A DNA stretch of 36,331 bases from Methylomonas sp. (GTDB lineage: Bacteria > Pseudomonadota > Gammaproteobacteria > Methylococcales > Methylomonadaceae), in assembly GCA_026989395.1 (NCBI GenBank), contig JALSJK010000182.1, positions 1 through 36,331 on the forward strand, in the 5' to 3' direction. Of this stretch, positions 12,326 to 20,815 are shown one piece after another (within the stretch, counting starts at the first letter, position 1; every line of letters begins with the position of its first letter). Under the pieces are notes generated by a model that was not told the DNA's origin, ran no database searches, and saw nothing but the letters and a program-made list of their open reading frames with translations. The translations under genes and the position numbers were made by a program.

Positions 12326-12688
12326 TCACCACAAAATTAACGCGAGCCAATGAACTGACAAAACTGCTACATACCCTAACATCAAATACAGCAATTGCAC
12401 TCCCGGGATTTGAAAGAAAATACTAAACAACAGTATTGTTAGAATAATCTTTGCAATTTCCGCTATATAAAAATAATGAAGCATTTCCCGCGGAGGTTTA
12501 TCACTAGCCAATTGCACCCAATAAGCAAAAACCACGTTGGCTAACAGCGCAATTAGTCCACCCAAGCCTGGCGACAACGCATCCTTCCACCCACCTGCAA
12601 TCAAAAACCCGGCAACGGCTAAGAACAAAACCAGAACTTGTAATATTAAAATCTTGTTGACAGTAGAAACATCTGCCCTAGCTGCCAT
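12326..12688 (-). CDS. atpI: ATP synthase subunit I
   Basis: A small membrane protein that opens most proteobacterial atp operons and helps c-ring assembly. Four hydrophobic segments are visible over 120 residues (KILILQVLVLFLAVAGFLIA, PGLGGLIALLANVVFAYWV, IAEIAKIILTILLFSIFF, LLYLMLGYVAVLSVHWLAL). I prefer the ATG at 12688 (MAARADVSTVNK) because a G-rich ribosome site (GAGTGGGG) lies just before it. An in-frame GTG at 12700 would add four residues. A perfect TATAAT promoter lies just upstream. Confidence 0.93.
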   Translation of the reverse strand: MAARADVSTVNKILILQVLVLFLAVAGFLIAGGWKDALSPGLGGLIALLANVVFAYWVQLASDKPPREMLHYFYIAEIAKIILTILLFSIFFQIPGVQLLYLMLGYVAVLSVHWLALILW

Positions 12689-12714
12689 AGCAAACCCCAC
12701 TCAATAGCTGCAGA

Positions 12715-12743
12715 ATTATAACGGCCACACTTGATTAAATCAA
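12715..12743 (-). promoter_or_regulatory. Sigma70-type promoter of the atp operon
   Basis: On the minus strand a perfect TATAAT (12715-12720) is preceded by exactly 17 bases and TTGATT (12738-12743). This sits 27 bases upstream of the preferred atpI ATG. The -35 hexamer overlaps a perfect 15-base palindrome, CTTGATTTAATCAAG (12730-12744). It is the clearest promoter in the window. Confidence 0.8.
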
Positions 12744-12762
12744 GGTCGTTTCAGTATCTTTC

Positions 12763-13611
12763 TCACTCCAGTCTATTCATCACACCCTCTAATTCTTCCA
12801 GGCTTGAATAACTGATAATTAAACTGCCTTTGCCACTTTGTTGATGATTAAGCGTTACTTTTGCGCCAATTTTTTCAGACAATTCATTTTGCAATCTTAG
12901 AATATCGGGATCTACTCTCTTTTTCTCTACTATTATTTTTTCTGTCAACAAGCTTTTTACCAACTTTTCTGTTGCCCTGACAGTCAAGCCTTGACTCACT
13001 ATTTGCCTTGCCGCTGTGATTTGTTTTTTTTCATCAAGCCCCAACAATGCCCTGGCATGCCCCATCTCCATTTCTCCTTTGGCCAGCATTGCTTTCACAT
13101 CAGAATGAAGATCCAGCAGGCGTAAAAGATTGGTAACGGTCGTTCTAGACTTGCCCACCGCATCAGCAATTTGCTGATGGGTCATTTCGAATTCATCAAG
13201 CAACCTCCGCAACGCCTCAGACTCTTCCAAAGGATTCAAGTCTTCACGCTGAATATTCTCGATCAAAGCAATCGCCATCACAGAACGATCATCAATATCC
13301 TTGACAACCACAGGAACTTCCTGCAGCCCTGCTAACTGGGCTGCTCGCCAACGTCGTTCTCCAGCAATGATTTCATGCATTTCAGCATCAATTTTCCGCA
13401 CCACAATTGGCTGAATAATACCCTGTGCTTTTATTGAATCCGCCAATTCCTGTAACTTTTCTGGATCAATATCTTTTCTGGGCTGAAACTTCCCCCTCTG
13501 CAGGCGCTCTACGGGTAATGTTTCAACCCCCTTATCCGAAACCGTATCTTGTCTGACATCACCTAAAAGCGCATCAAGCCCACGCCCCAGACCTTTTTTC
13601 TTTAACGCCAT
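12763..13611 (-). CDS. parB: Chromosome partitioning protein ParB
   Basis: It binds parS sites near the origin, spreads along DNA as a CTP-dependent clamp and works with ParA to segregate chromosomes. It is 282 residues. The N-terminal tag KKGLGRGLDALLGD (about 4-18) is the ParA-stimulating region. The CTP-binding motifs are GERRWRAAQ (84-92) and ENIQREDLNPLEE (118-130). The helix-turn-helix is at about 143-165 (MTHQQIADAVGKSRTTVTNL), and the C-terminal dimerisation domain ends EELEGVMNRLE. It starts five bases after the parA stop. I saw no perfect parS 16-mer in this window. Confidence 0.96.
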   Translation of the reverse strand: MALKKKGLGRGLDALLGDVRQDTVSDKGVETLPVERLQRGKFQPRKDIDPEKLQELADSIKAQGIIQPIVVRKIDAEMHEIIAGERRWRAAQLAGLQEVPVVVKDIDDRSVMAIALIENIQREDLNPLEESEALRRLLDEFEMTHQQIADAVGKSRTTVTNLLRLLDLHSDVKAMLAKGEMEMGHARALLGLDEKKQITAARQIVSQGLTVRATEKLVKSLLTEKIIVEKKRVDPDILRLQNELSEKIGAKVTLNHQQSGKGSLIISYSSLEELEGVMNRLE

Positions 13612-13616
13612 TTACT

Positions 13617-14387
13617 TTATTTACCTTTTTCTTTTCTAATCATTTCACCAGCCAAAGCAATATAAGCAACCGCGCCTCTGGAAGATTTATCATAGGCCAA
13701 AACAGGAAGACCGTGACTTGGAGCTTCGGCCAATCGAACATTTCTAGGCACACAGGTTCTGAAAACTTTATCCGAAAAATATTCGAGCAACTGGTCAGAA
13801 ACATCTTTTGTTAATCTGCTTCGGGTATCGAACATGGTTCGTAAAATACCTTCTAGATGTAATTTAGGGTTCACAGTCTCCTGAATATTGCGTAACGTAT
13901 CCATCAAAGCCGACAAGCCTTCCAACGCATAGTATTCGCATTGCATTGGAATCAAGACACTATCAGCCGCAACCATGGCATTCAAGGTCAACATATTCAG
14001 CGAAGGCGGACAATCAATTAAAATGTAATCAAACTGCGCCTTTACTCCCAACAAAGCGTCAGCAAGCCTTCTTTCTCTGTGCTCTGCAGTCATCAGTTGA
14101 ACTTCTGCCGCAGTCAAATCAGCATTACCGGGGATAATTGAAAATTCAACATTCTCAGGCCGCACCATAATATCCGCAGCAGGCGCTTCATTTAGCAACA
14201 AATCACAGCTTGATAATTCAATCTCGTTTTTATCAATACCACACCCCATTGCAGCATTTCCTTGTGGATCCAAATCGACCAACAAAATATTTCTTTTTGC
14301 TGCAGCCAGCGCCGCTGCCAGATTAACACTGGTCGTAGTTTTACCAACCCCACCCTTTTGATTGGTTACCGCAATCACTTTAGCCAT
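13617..14387 (-). CDS. parA: Chromosome partitioning ATPase ParA (Soj)
   Basis: This is a Walker-type ATPase that forms gradients on the nucleoid and moves ParB-parS complexes. It is 256 residues from the preferred ATG at 14387 (MAKVIAVTNQKGGVGKTT). The deviant Walker A motif KGGVGKTT is at 11-18, and DLDPQGNAAMG and LIDCPPSLNMLTLNA follow. It lacks the N-terminal helix-turn-helix of plasmid ParA, so it is the short chromosomal Soj type. The AAGGTG ribosome site lies nine bases before this ATG and overlaps an upstream in-frame GTG (14396), which argues against the longer form. It overlaps the end of rsmG by eight bases. Confidence 0.96.
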   Translation of the reverse strand: MAKVIAVTNQKGGVGKTTTSVNLAAALAAAKRNILLVDLDPQGNAAMGCGIDKNEIELSSCDLLLNEAPAADIMVRPENVEFSIIPGNADLTAAEVQLMTAEHRERRLADALLGVKAQFDYILIDCPPSLNMLTLNAMVAADSVLIPMQCEYYALEGLSALMDTLRNIQETVNPKLHLEGILRTMFDTRSRLTKDVSDQLLEYFSDKVFRTCVPRNVRLAEAPSHGLPVLAYDKSSRGAVAYIALAGEMIRKEKGK

Positions 14388-15009
14388 ACGCCCCACCTTT
14401 TTCTATTCGTACCAAACAGCGCTCTGCATCAATTCCAGGCACATGAAGTGAAACAATTTCCCCGGGCATTGATAGCTGCTCAAGCTCTTTGACTGGCTTT
14501 TGACCCTTCATTGCCAGCAACAAACCATTTTCATGTAGCAAATGTTTAGTTTTCCCCACCATATCCTGCAAACTGGAAAATGCACGGCTGACAATGGTAT
14601 TGAACCCCTCTGTATCGTGATATTGCTCAACACGCGAATGACAAACATGAACATTTTTTAAGCCTAATTCAAGGATTGCCTGCTGCACAAAACGTGTTTT
14701 CTTGGCATTACTATCCAGCAAAACAAATTCCATCTCCGGTTTGTATATGGCCAAGGGAATGCCCGGTAAACCAGCACCCGTTCCAATATCAAGAACCCTG
14801 CTTCCGGACAGATAAGGTAACACAGTCAGGCTATCCAGTATATGCAAGACGGCCATATCTTCTTTATTACGAATAGCGGTCAGATTATAGGCTTTGTTCC
14901 ATTTTTCAATGAGGGCAAGAAATGCTATCAAGGCGTTGATTTTTTCATAGGAAATGGACAAACCCAGCTCATTTAGCCCAGCCTCCAGCAAGCCATAACA
15001 TTTATCCAT
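14380..15009 (-). CDS. rsmG: 16S rRNA (guanine(527)-N7)-methyltransferase RsmG
   Basis: It methylates G527 of 16S rRNA with S-adenosylmethionine; loss gives low-level streptomycin resistance. It is 209 residues. The SAM-binding loop is RVLDIGTGAGLPGIPLA (71-87), preceded by NAYNLTAIRNK-type sequence (KWNKAYNLTAIRNKEDM) and HILDSLTVLPYL. The later motif VSRAFSSLQDMV matches the family. Its ATG shares one base with the mnmG stop (TAATG), and its end overlaps parA, so the run is tightly coupled. Confidence 0.96.
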   Translation of the reverse strand: MDKCYGLLEAGLNELGLSISYEKINALIAFLALIEKWNKAYNLTAIRNKEDMAVLHILDSLTVLPYLSGSRVLDIGTGAGLPGIPLAIYKPEMEFVLLDSNAKKTRFVQQAILELGLKNVHVCHSRVEQYHDTEGFNTIVSRAFSSLQDMVGKTKHLLHENGLLLAMKGQKPVKELEQLSMPGEIVSLHVPGIDAERCLVRIEKGGAYG

Positions 15010-16877
15010 TAGGCAGACTTCTTTTTCAGGTAAACCAACAACAATGAAATTGCAGCAGGTGTAATTCCAGGAATTCTGGATGCCTGCCCCAATGTCTCCG
15101 GTTGCTGCTTTTTTAGTTTTTCACTAACCTCATTTGAAAGGCCGGACACTTTTCCATAATCAATTCGCTCAGGCAAACGTAAATCGTCATAACGTTTTGT
15201 CCGTTCAATTTCACTTTGCTGCCTTTCAATATACCCGGAATATTTAGCCTGTATTTGAACCTGCTCTGAAACCTGCTTATCAACTTCGGAAAAGTTTGTT
15301 AAAGACAATAAATTATCAATATCCACCTCAGGTCGCCGCAACAAATCCATTAAAGTTGTTTCTCTCAACAAAGGCTTGTCCCAAATTGCTGCAACTTGCT
15401 CTGCCTGCTCTGAACCTATTCTGACCCATTGATTAGCAAGTTCGGATTGCAAATTGACAATAGCCGCTCTTTTTTCTTCGAACTGCCGCCACCGACTATC
15501 ATCAACCAATTTTAGCTGACGCCCAGTCTCTGTTAATCTTAAATCGGCATTATCCTCACGCAAAATCAAGCGATATTCTGCCCGACTGGTAAACATTCGA
15601 TAAGGCTCTTGCGTACCACGAGTTATCAGATCATCGATCATGACGCCAATATAAGCCTCGTTCCGCGCAGGAGTCCAGCTTTCCAAATCTTGGGTTTGTC
15701 TTGCTGCATTTAAACCGGCAATCAGCCCTTGAGCCGCTGCCTCTTCATATCCGGTTGTACCGTTAATCTGCCCAGCAAAAAACAAACCCTGCATATGCTT
15801 TGTTTCCAAAGAAGCTTTTAAACCGCGCGGATCAAAAAAATCATACTCGATTGCATAACCAGGACGAATTATTTCCGCGCTTTCAAAACCAAGCATAGAG
15901 CGCACAAAGGAATACTGGACATCAAATGGCAGACTGGTTGAAATACCATTTGGATAGATCTCATGTGTATCTAAACCTTCAGGCTCAACAAAAATCTGAT
16001 GCGAATCACGATCAGCAAAACGTACAATCTTATCTTCTATAGAGGGACAATAACGTGGCCCTACACCTTCGATAACCCCTGAATACATTGGCGAACGATC
16101 AAGACCTGAGCGAATGATTTCATGCGTTTTTGCATTGGTACGAGTAATAAAGCAAGGAATCTGCAGAGGATGCTGGCTACTATCGCCGATAAACGAAAAA
16201 ACTGGAACGGGAGAATCACCCAATTGTTTTTCCAGCTTTGAAAAATCAACAGTTCGACCATCAATTCTAGGCGGTGTCCCGGTTTTCAAACGATCCACCT
16301 GAAAAGGTAATTCCCGTAACCTTTCTGCTAGAGCAATCGATGCAGGGTCTCCTGCCCTGCCACCAGTATAATTTTCCAGACCTATATGGATTCGCCCCGC
16401 AAGAAAAGTACCTGCCGTCAAAACCACACATGGAGCGGAAAACTGTAATCCCATTTGGGTTTTAACACCAGCAACGGCATCACCTGTCACTATTAAGTCA
16501 GAGACCGTTTGTTGAAATAACGAAAGATTTTCCTGGCTTTCCAGCGCTGACCTGATTGCTTGTTTATATAAGTTTCTGTCAGCCTGGGCCCGAGTAGCTC
16601 GAACAGCCGGCCCTTTACTGGCATTCAGGGTCCGAAATTGAATTCCTGCTTGATCGATTGCCTGAGCCATAATACCGCCCAGAGCGTCTATTTCTTTTAC
16701 TAGATGTCCTTTGCCAATACCTCCTATCGCAGGATTACAGCTCATTTGTCCCAAGGTATCAATATTTTGGGTTAATAGTAAGGTTTTTGCTCCAGTGCGA
16801 GCCGAAGCCAACGCTGCCTCTGTCCCGGCATGGCCGCCGCCAATAACAATAACATCAAATTTTTTTCGGAATTTCAC
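15009..16877 (-). CDS. mnmG: tRNA uridine-5-carboxymethylaminomethyl modification enzyme MnmG
   Basis: This is an FAD protein that works with MnmE to make the cmnm5 modification at wobble U34 of tRNAs. It is 622 residues, full length. The FAD-binding loop is [15 protein letters not shown] (11-25), and [21 protein letters not shown] is the conserved GidA block. [14 protein letters not shown] and [17 protein letters not shown] are also family signatures. The start is a GTG (16875-16877); no ATG lies close by and the ribosome site is weak. It is divergent from the small ArfA-like gene, and the 126 bases between them are the likely site of both promoters. In many gammaproteobacteria this gene flanks oriC. 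Confidence 0.97.
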   Translation of the reverse strand: MKFRKKFDVIVIGGGHAGTEAALASARTGAKTLLLTQNIDTLGQMSCNPAIGGIGKGHLVKEIDALGGIMAQAIDQAGIQFRTLNASKGPAVRATRAQADRNLYKQAIRSALESQENLSLFQQTVSDLIVTGDAVAGVKTQMGLQFSAPCVVLTAGTFLAGRIHIGLENYTGGRAGDPASIALAERLRELPFQVDRLKTGTPPRIDGRTVDFSKLEKQLGDSPVPVFSFIGDSSQHPLQIPCFITRTNAKTHEIIRSGLDRSPMYSGVIEGVGPRYCPSIEDKIVRFADRDSHQIFVEPEGLDTHEIYPNGISTSLPFDVQYSFVRSMLGFESAEIIRPGYAIEYDFFDPRGLKASLETKHMQGLFFAGQINGTTGYEEAAAQGLIAGLNAARQTQDLESWTPARNEAYIGVMIDDLITRGTQEPYRMFTSRAEYRLILREDNADLRLTETGRQLKLVDDSRWRQFEEKRAAIVNLQSELANQWVRIGSEQAEQVAAIWDKPLLRETTLMDLLRRPEVDIDNLLSLTNFSEVDKQVSEQVQIQAKYSGYIERQQSEIERTKRYDDLRLPERIDYGKVSGLSNEVSEKLKKQQPETLGQASRIPGITPAAISLLLVYLKKKSA

Positions 16878-17003
16878 GGATGCAAATCTGTCTCAATAAA
16901 ATTATTTACTCGTTATTCAATAGATCATGGGGGATTTAAAATCAAACTAAATCTATTTAGAATACCTATTATAAGTTAATCTATTTCAAAAAGGAGGATG
17001 GCC

Positions 17004-17234
17004 ATGAAAAAACGCAAAAAAGCCAATAAAATGACTGGAATACCGACTCGGAATCTAGTAGCAAAACATGCTAGGAATTTTAACAGAACACATATATTTA
17101 CTGATAAAACCAAATATCATCGTAAAGCTAAACATAAAAACCGGGAGTCATTCCCCATATCATTTTTTGATAATATGGGGAATGACTTCTGGCTTTTCAT
17201 GAATGGAAACCTCATGAGTCAAAGGGGTATTTAA
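17004..17234 (+). CDS. Small basic ArfA-like protein with an in-frame hairpin (candidate ribosome-rescue factor)
   Basis: A 76-residue, very basic protein. The start at ATG 17004 is set by AAGGAGG at 16991-16997, six bases upstream; the ATG at 16998 is too close to it. The middle, KTKYHRKAKHKNRE (residues 35-48), resembles the ribosome-binding tail of ArfA (SYMRKGKHGNRG in E. coli). ArfA rescues ribosomes stalled on messages lacking a stop codon. A perfect 14-bp hairpin spans codons 48-61. This recalls arfA genes, where a hairpin inside the coding region makes the message lose its stop codon, so ArfA appears only when trans-translation fails. After the hairpin comes a hydrophobic tail (DFWLFMNGNL), like the destabilising tail of full-length ArfA. 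The KGKG element of E. coli ArfA is missing. It may instead belong to a related uncharacterised family of small basic proteins. It overlaps the convergent channel gene by 75 bases. Confidence 0.6.
   Translation: MKKRKKANKMTGIPTRNLVAKHARNFNRTHIFTDKTKYHRKAKHKNRESFPISFFDNMGNDFWLFMNGNLMSQRGI
17147..17186. terminator. Perfect 14-bp hairpin inside the ArfA-like gene and at the end of the convergent mscS-like gene
   Basis: Arms at 17147-17160 and 17173-17186 are perfectly complementary around a 12-base loop. On the plus strand it lies within codons 48-61 of the ArfA-like gene and is followed by a T-rich stretch (TTCTGGCTTTT). On the minus strand it spans the last codons and stop of the channel gene and is followed by CTCCCGGTTTTT. 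It could end transcription in both directions or be an RNase III target. The T-tracts are displaced by a few bases, so termination strength is uncertain. Confidence 0.7.
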
Positions 17235-18224
17235 ACCAATATTTTCCTGCAAAGATAAATCATAAGCCGCCCGATTTATCGCACATTGCGCACTGATGAG
17301 CCGATAAACATTTTTTAGCGAATAAACCATGCGCCAGGTAATTGCATGATCGCCTGCTTCTTGTAATTTTATTGCAGGGGACTTTTCATTATTAATCGCC
17401 GCCTCCATTTCACAGGCAGCCTCCCAAACAGTTTGCAGGAATTTTTCAATCGTTTCACTAGTGTGACCATAGCCTATTTTAAAATCGGCAAATTGACGCA
17501 ATCCAGACCCTGGGCCTTTGGTTAAAATATCAATTCTGGAATTTCGTAATTTAGAGTTCGGCACAATAACACGATGCCCACCCCGAAGATCTCTAAAAAC
17601 AACCTGAATTAATGTAATTCGAAGCGTTACCCCAAGCAACCCTAACTCATCCACCTTGACAACACTCCCTGGCTCAACATCACCGTTATACAACAACATT
17701 AAGCCATTAATTTGATCCGGCGCCCAAACATCTTTGGTTGAATAAATCAGCAGCAAAATCCCGCCTAGCACACTAGTTGCCTGCAGCCAATCGGTAATCC
17801 CCCAGATATTGATTATTACCAACACTGAGACTATCAGTGCCAAAACAATTCCTAGCAGCCCAAAAATTTCAGACTGATAAGTTTCATAACGAACCGTCTC
17901 ACTCTCTATTTCCTTGGTTCGTCCAAATTTATGTAATAAAAAAATCTGAAAAAAATATACCAACACAAAGGCAAAAAGAAGCGTTAACCCTGTTAAAGAA
18001 ATTTGTCGAATATATTTGGTTTCAAAAATTGCAATCAGTTGCATTATCAGCAACAAAACATTGACTGCCCGCAAGGTCCATAATTTAGCCTCCTTATTTG
18101 CATCAGCAATCGGCTTGTTAAATCCGTAAACGATCCAGCGAGAAAATATCAGCAGCAACAAGTTAATGCCAAATATGGCAATGTCTAACGTGGATAATTG
18201 ATCATATAAATCCTGGAAATTCAC
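17160..18224 (-). CDS. MscS-family mechanosensitive channel protein
   Basis: A membrane channel of the small-conductance family, which relieves turgor after osmotic downshock. It is 354 residues. Five hydrophobic segments are seen (about 14-36, 52-66, 74-97, 121-142, 146-161). The MscS core follows, with the pore-lining region TSVLGGILLLIYST and the beta domain VEPGSVVKVDELGLLGVTLR to VPNSKLRNSRI (about 183-231). The cytosolic alpha/beta part runs to the end. The start is GTG (18222-18224), overlapping the TGA of the DksA-like gene by two bases (GTGA), so the two are coupled. Its 3-prime end lies in the hairpin shared with the ArfA-like gene. Confidence 0.88.
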   Translation of the reverse strand: MNFQDLYDQLSTLDIAIFGINLLLLIFSRWIVYGFNKPIADANKEAKLWTLRAVNVLLLIMQLIAIFETKYIRQISLTGLTLLFAFVLVYFFQIFLLHKFGRTKEIESETVRYETYQSEIFGLLGIVLALIVSVLVIINIWGITDWLQATSVLGGILLLIYSTKDVWAPDQINGLMLLYNGDVEPGSVVKVDELGLLGVTLRITLIQVVFRDLRGGHRVIVPNSKLRNSRIDILTKGPGSGLRQFADFKIGYGHTSETIEKFLQTVWEAACEMEAAINNEKSPAIKLQEAGDHAITWRMVYSLKNVYRLISAQCAINRAAYDLSLQENIGLNTPLTHEVSIHEKPEVIPHIIKK

Positions 18225-18556
18225 GACTCTTTCTCAGCGCAGCGAATGCATTTATCTGAATAGGGTAAAGCTTTCAGTCGCTCTTCATTAATTGGCTCTC
18301 CGCACACACTACATTCCCCATAAAGGCCTTTTTCAATCCGCTCTAATGCCTGTTTTATCTGATTAATTTCCATTCTGGCAGCATTCCCCAAATGATCGAG
18401 CACTTCATAATTTTCCATTTCAATCGCTTGCTCGGCAAAATCTTTCTCTGGGGGTTCTTTGCTATGCTTGACATCATCGGTTATCTTCCCTAACCGTTCA
18501 TTTAACTCACCCAGCATCGCCAATAAATCTTCTCGAACTTCACCATAATCTTTCAC
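18221..18556 (-). CDS. DksA/TraR-type C4 zinc-finger protein
   Basis: A 111-residue protein with a helical N-terminal part and a C-terminal zinc finger: cysteines 82, 85, 103 and 106 in ECSVCGEPIN and DKCIRCAEK. This is the DksA/TraR pattern; members bind the secondary channel of RNA polymerase or act as small regulators. It is shorter than DksA (about 150), and the acidic coiled-coil tip of true DksA (DxxDxA) is not seen, so it is a paralogue. Start is GTG at 18554-18556 with AGAGGT upstream. It is co-transcribed with the channel gene, which may link the channel to a stress response. Confidence 0.88.
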   Translation of the reverse strand: MKDYGEVREDLLAMLGELNERLGKITDDVKHSKEPPEKDFAEQAIEMENYEVLDHLGNAARMEINQIKQALERIEKGLYGECSVCGEPINEERLKALPYSDKCIRCAEKES

Positions 18557-18705
18557 AATAATACCTCTGGTTTAATTTGATTTTGTTCTTAACTTCCCAA
18601 CCGCACTGCTGTTCATATTATTTAAGCTCTCACATTCATAGTCTATTTTAGCTTCTATACTTAACGGGTAATTATAAATTTTGCCACATACCCAAAAACC
18701 TTATT

Positions 18706-19611
18706 ATGCTGAGTGCTATAGAAAAACTGCTTGATACCGCCAACCAAATTATTCTGGGGAAAAACCGACAATTACGTCTTGCATTGTGTTGCTTATTTGC
18801 AAAGGGCCACCTGCTTATTGAAGATGTTCCGGGCGTGGGAAAAACCACTTTAGCACACACGCTGGCCAAACTCCTCGGGCTTGAATATCAAAGAATTCAG
18901 TTTACCAGTGACATCTTACCTGCCGATATTATCGGAAGCTCGATTTTTAATGCAGAAAACCACCAATTCGTTTTCCATCCAGGACCAATCTTTAAGCAAA
19001 TGATTCTGGCCGATGAAATTAATCGCGCAACCCCTAAAGCTCAAAGCGCACTTCTGGAGGCAATGGAAGAACGACAAATCAGTGTTGAGGGAAATACCTA
19101 CACGCTTCCTGAACCCTTTTTTGTTATTGCCACTCAAAATCCCAGCCATCAGTTAGGCACTTACCCCCTGCCAGAATCACAACTGGATCGATTCTTAATG
19201 CGTATTGAGCTTGGATATCCTGACTATAAGGCAGAAAGAGAACTGCTAACAGGCATCAAACGATATCTGCTGATAGAAAAATTAGAAACTCAATTATCTC
19301 CACCGCAACTCGAAGTGATTCAACAAAAAATCACCGAAATATATGCTTCGGACGCTCTGCTTGATTATCTGCAGGCATTAATTGATTTCACCCGTTCTTC
19401 TGAAGATTTCCCGATAGGTTTATCACCTCGCGCCAGCTTAGCACTACTGACAGCGGCTAAAGCCTGGGCATTCACCGAACAAAGAGATAGCGTCATTCCT
19501 GAAGATATTCAAGCGGTTTTTCCTGCGGTCGCTGGCCATCGCTTACAACCCGGGCAATCTGATTCTCAAGCCATTGTCGCGCCAATTTTGCATCAGGTTA
19601 AGATTCCATGA
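18706..19611 (+). CDS. MoxR-family AAA+ ATPase
   Basis: An AAA+ ATPase of the MoxR group, chaperone-like proteins that help mature or assemble other proteins and often pair with DUF58 and transglutaminase proteins. It is 301 residues. Walker A is VPGVGKTT (41-48), Walker B is ILADEINRATP with D103 and E104, and sensor 1 is FVIATQNPSHQLGTYPLPE. The C-terminal lid has LSPRASLALLTAAKAWAF. It overlaps the DUF58 gene by four bases (ATGA), and the two are the first genes of the locus leading to the exosortase. It starts 149 bases from the divergent DksA-like gene; no strong ribosome site was seen. Confidence 0.93.
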   Translation: MLSAIEKLLDTANQIILGKNRQLRLALCCLFAKGHLLIEDVPGVGKTTLAHTLAKLLGLEYQRIQFTSDILPADIIGSSIFNAENHQFVFHPGPIFKQMILADEINRATPKAQSALLEAMEERQISVEGNTYTLPEPFFVIATQNPSHQLGTYPLPESQLDRFLMRIELGYPDYKAERELLTGIKRYLLIEKLETQLSPPQLEVIQQKITEIYASDALLDYLQALIDFTRSSEDFPIGLSPRASLALLTAAKAWAFTEQRDSVIPEDIQAVFPAVAGHRLQPGQSDSQAIVAPILHQVKIP

Positions 19612-20561
19612 ATTTCCTGAGCACTTTGTTAAACCGGATTCGTCCAAGCAGATTTATTAAAGGAGAAAAAATAGCAACAAATTCGGTCACCCTGAATCAT
19701 CAACGCATTTTTATCTTACCAACAAAAAATGGCTTGGGTTTTGTAGTATTAATTTCAATATTATTGTTGATCGCATTCGTATACCAGAATAATTTAATCT
19801 ATATTCTGGCATTTTTCCTGGCTAGCGTATTTTTCGTTTGTATTATTCACAGTTTCAAATCCCTGGCTGGATTAGCCGTTCAAACAGGTAAATCCAAAGC
19901 CGTATTTGCCGGAGAAACTGCTCCATTTACTATTCATCTTAAGGGAAACGCCAGATACAATTTCCCTGCACTTGCTATAAAAACTACCGGACAAGACGTC
20001 ATTGAGACGCAAATTTCTACACAAGAATATATCGCCATCACGCTTTATTCTTTAACTCGCAAAAGAGGCTGGCATCGCTGTCAAACTATAACCATTTCCA
20101 GTATTTATCCGTTAGGTTTTTTTAGAGCCTGGGCGCCAATAAATTTTGATCTTAAAGTTCTGGTTTATCCTAAGCCATTTCCTTCCAATACGCCCTTTCC
20201 AGAGAGCAACATCAATTCTGAAGGCTCAGGAATCTGGAAAAAAAACCATGAAGATTTTTTTGGACTCAATACCTATCAACCCGGTGATTCAATCAGACAA
20301 ATTCATTGGAAAACTTTCGCTAAGGGGCAAGGTCTTCATAGCAAAGAATTCATCTCTCAAGAAAACCCTGAAATATGGCTGGATTATCAACAAACCCCAG
20401 GTCGTGATAAGGAAGAACGCCTTAGTTTACTTTGTCGCTGGATTATTGAGGCAGAAAAGAATGGCTTGAACTACGGCTTAAAACTTGTCAGCACCATCAA
20501 AAAACCCGCAAATGGAACCCCCCATTTCCGTGAATGCCTTGAAGCTCTGGCAATTTTTTAA
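19608..20561 (+). CDS. DUF58 domain-containing membrane protein
   Basis: A 317-residue protein with two membrane helices near the N-terminus (about 43-82) and a DUF58 domain (von Willebrand-like) behind. The family hallmark is YQPGDSIRQIHWKTFAK (223-239). DUF58 proteins are encoded with MoxR ATPases and are thought to be their partners; the molecular role is not established. It begins with ATGA overlapping moxR and ends three bases before the transglutaminase gene, so the three form one unit. Confidence 0.92.
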   Translation: MNFLSTLLNRIRPSRFIKGEKIATNSVTLNHQRIFILPTKNGLGFVVLISILLLIAFVYQNNLIYILAFFLASVFFVCIIHSFKSLAGLAVQTGKSKAVFAGETAPFTIHLKGNARYNFPALAIKTTGQDVIETQISTQEYIAITLYSLTRKRGWHRCQTITISSIYPLGFFRAWAPINFDLKVLVYPKPFPSNTPFPESNINSEGSGIWKKNHEDFFGLNTYQPGDSIRQIHWKTFAKGQGLHSKEFISQENPEIWLDYQQTPGRDKEERLSLLCRWIIEAEKNGLNYGLKLVSTIKKPANGTPHFRECLEALAIF

Positions 20562-20563
20562 AC

Positions 20564-20815
20564 ATGAAACAATTTCCTAAAACCCATTTGGCAGCATTAT
20601 TAATTGCTGTTGCATTTATTGCCACCCCTCATGCCTGGCATTTGCCTCCATCTATATTTATTTTTTTTAGCATTTTATTAATATGGCATTTTATTAATAT
20701 GGCGTTTTATCACCATCTGGAAAAAGCAATGGCTGCCAAGCAAAATTTTGATCTTTCTTCTCACGATTGGTGGGCTGACGATACTTTTTATACAACATCA
20801 TACGGTTTTTGGTAG
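20564..20815 (+). pseudogene. N-terminal fragment of the TgpA-like transglutaminase gene (split by frameshift)
   Basis: The first 60 or so codons (MKQFPKTHLAALLIAVAFIA onward, with helices at about 8-25 and 28-48) match the usual N-terminus of TgpA-type membrane transglutaminases. Near 20740, by the run GCAAAATTTTG, the frame is lost and the reading ends out of frame at 20813-20815. Skipping one base (for instance one A of the AAAA run) continues it as AKQILIFLLTIGGLTILF, straight into the downstream part. So this and the next entry are one gene with a single-base insertion. Confidence 0.75.

Noticed and set aside
12730-12744. A true FNR/ANR box before the atp operon
   Set aside because: Half-sites TTGAT and ATCAA are separated by three bases rather than the four required, so I list it only as an unexplained palindrome.
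16878-17003. oriC between mnmG and the ArfA-like gene
   Set aside because: The region is short, and no DnaA boxes or AT-rich repeat units can be found; it is better explained as divergent promoters.
17449-17467. GTTTCACTAGTGTGAC as a parS-like site
   Set aside because: It differs from the parS 16-mer at the centre and in the right arm and lies within the channel gene; no further copies were seen.
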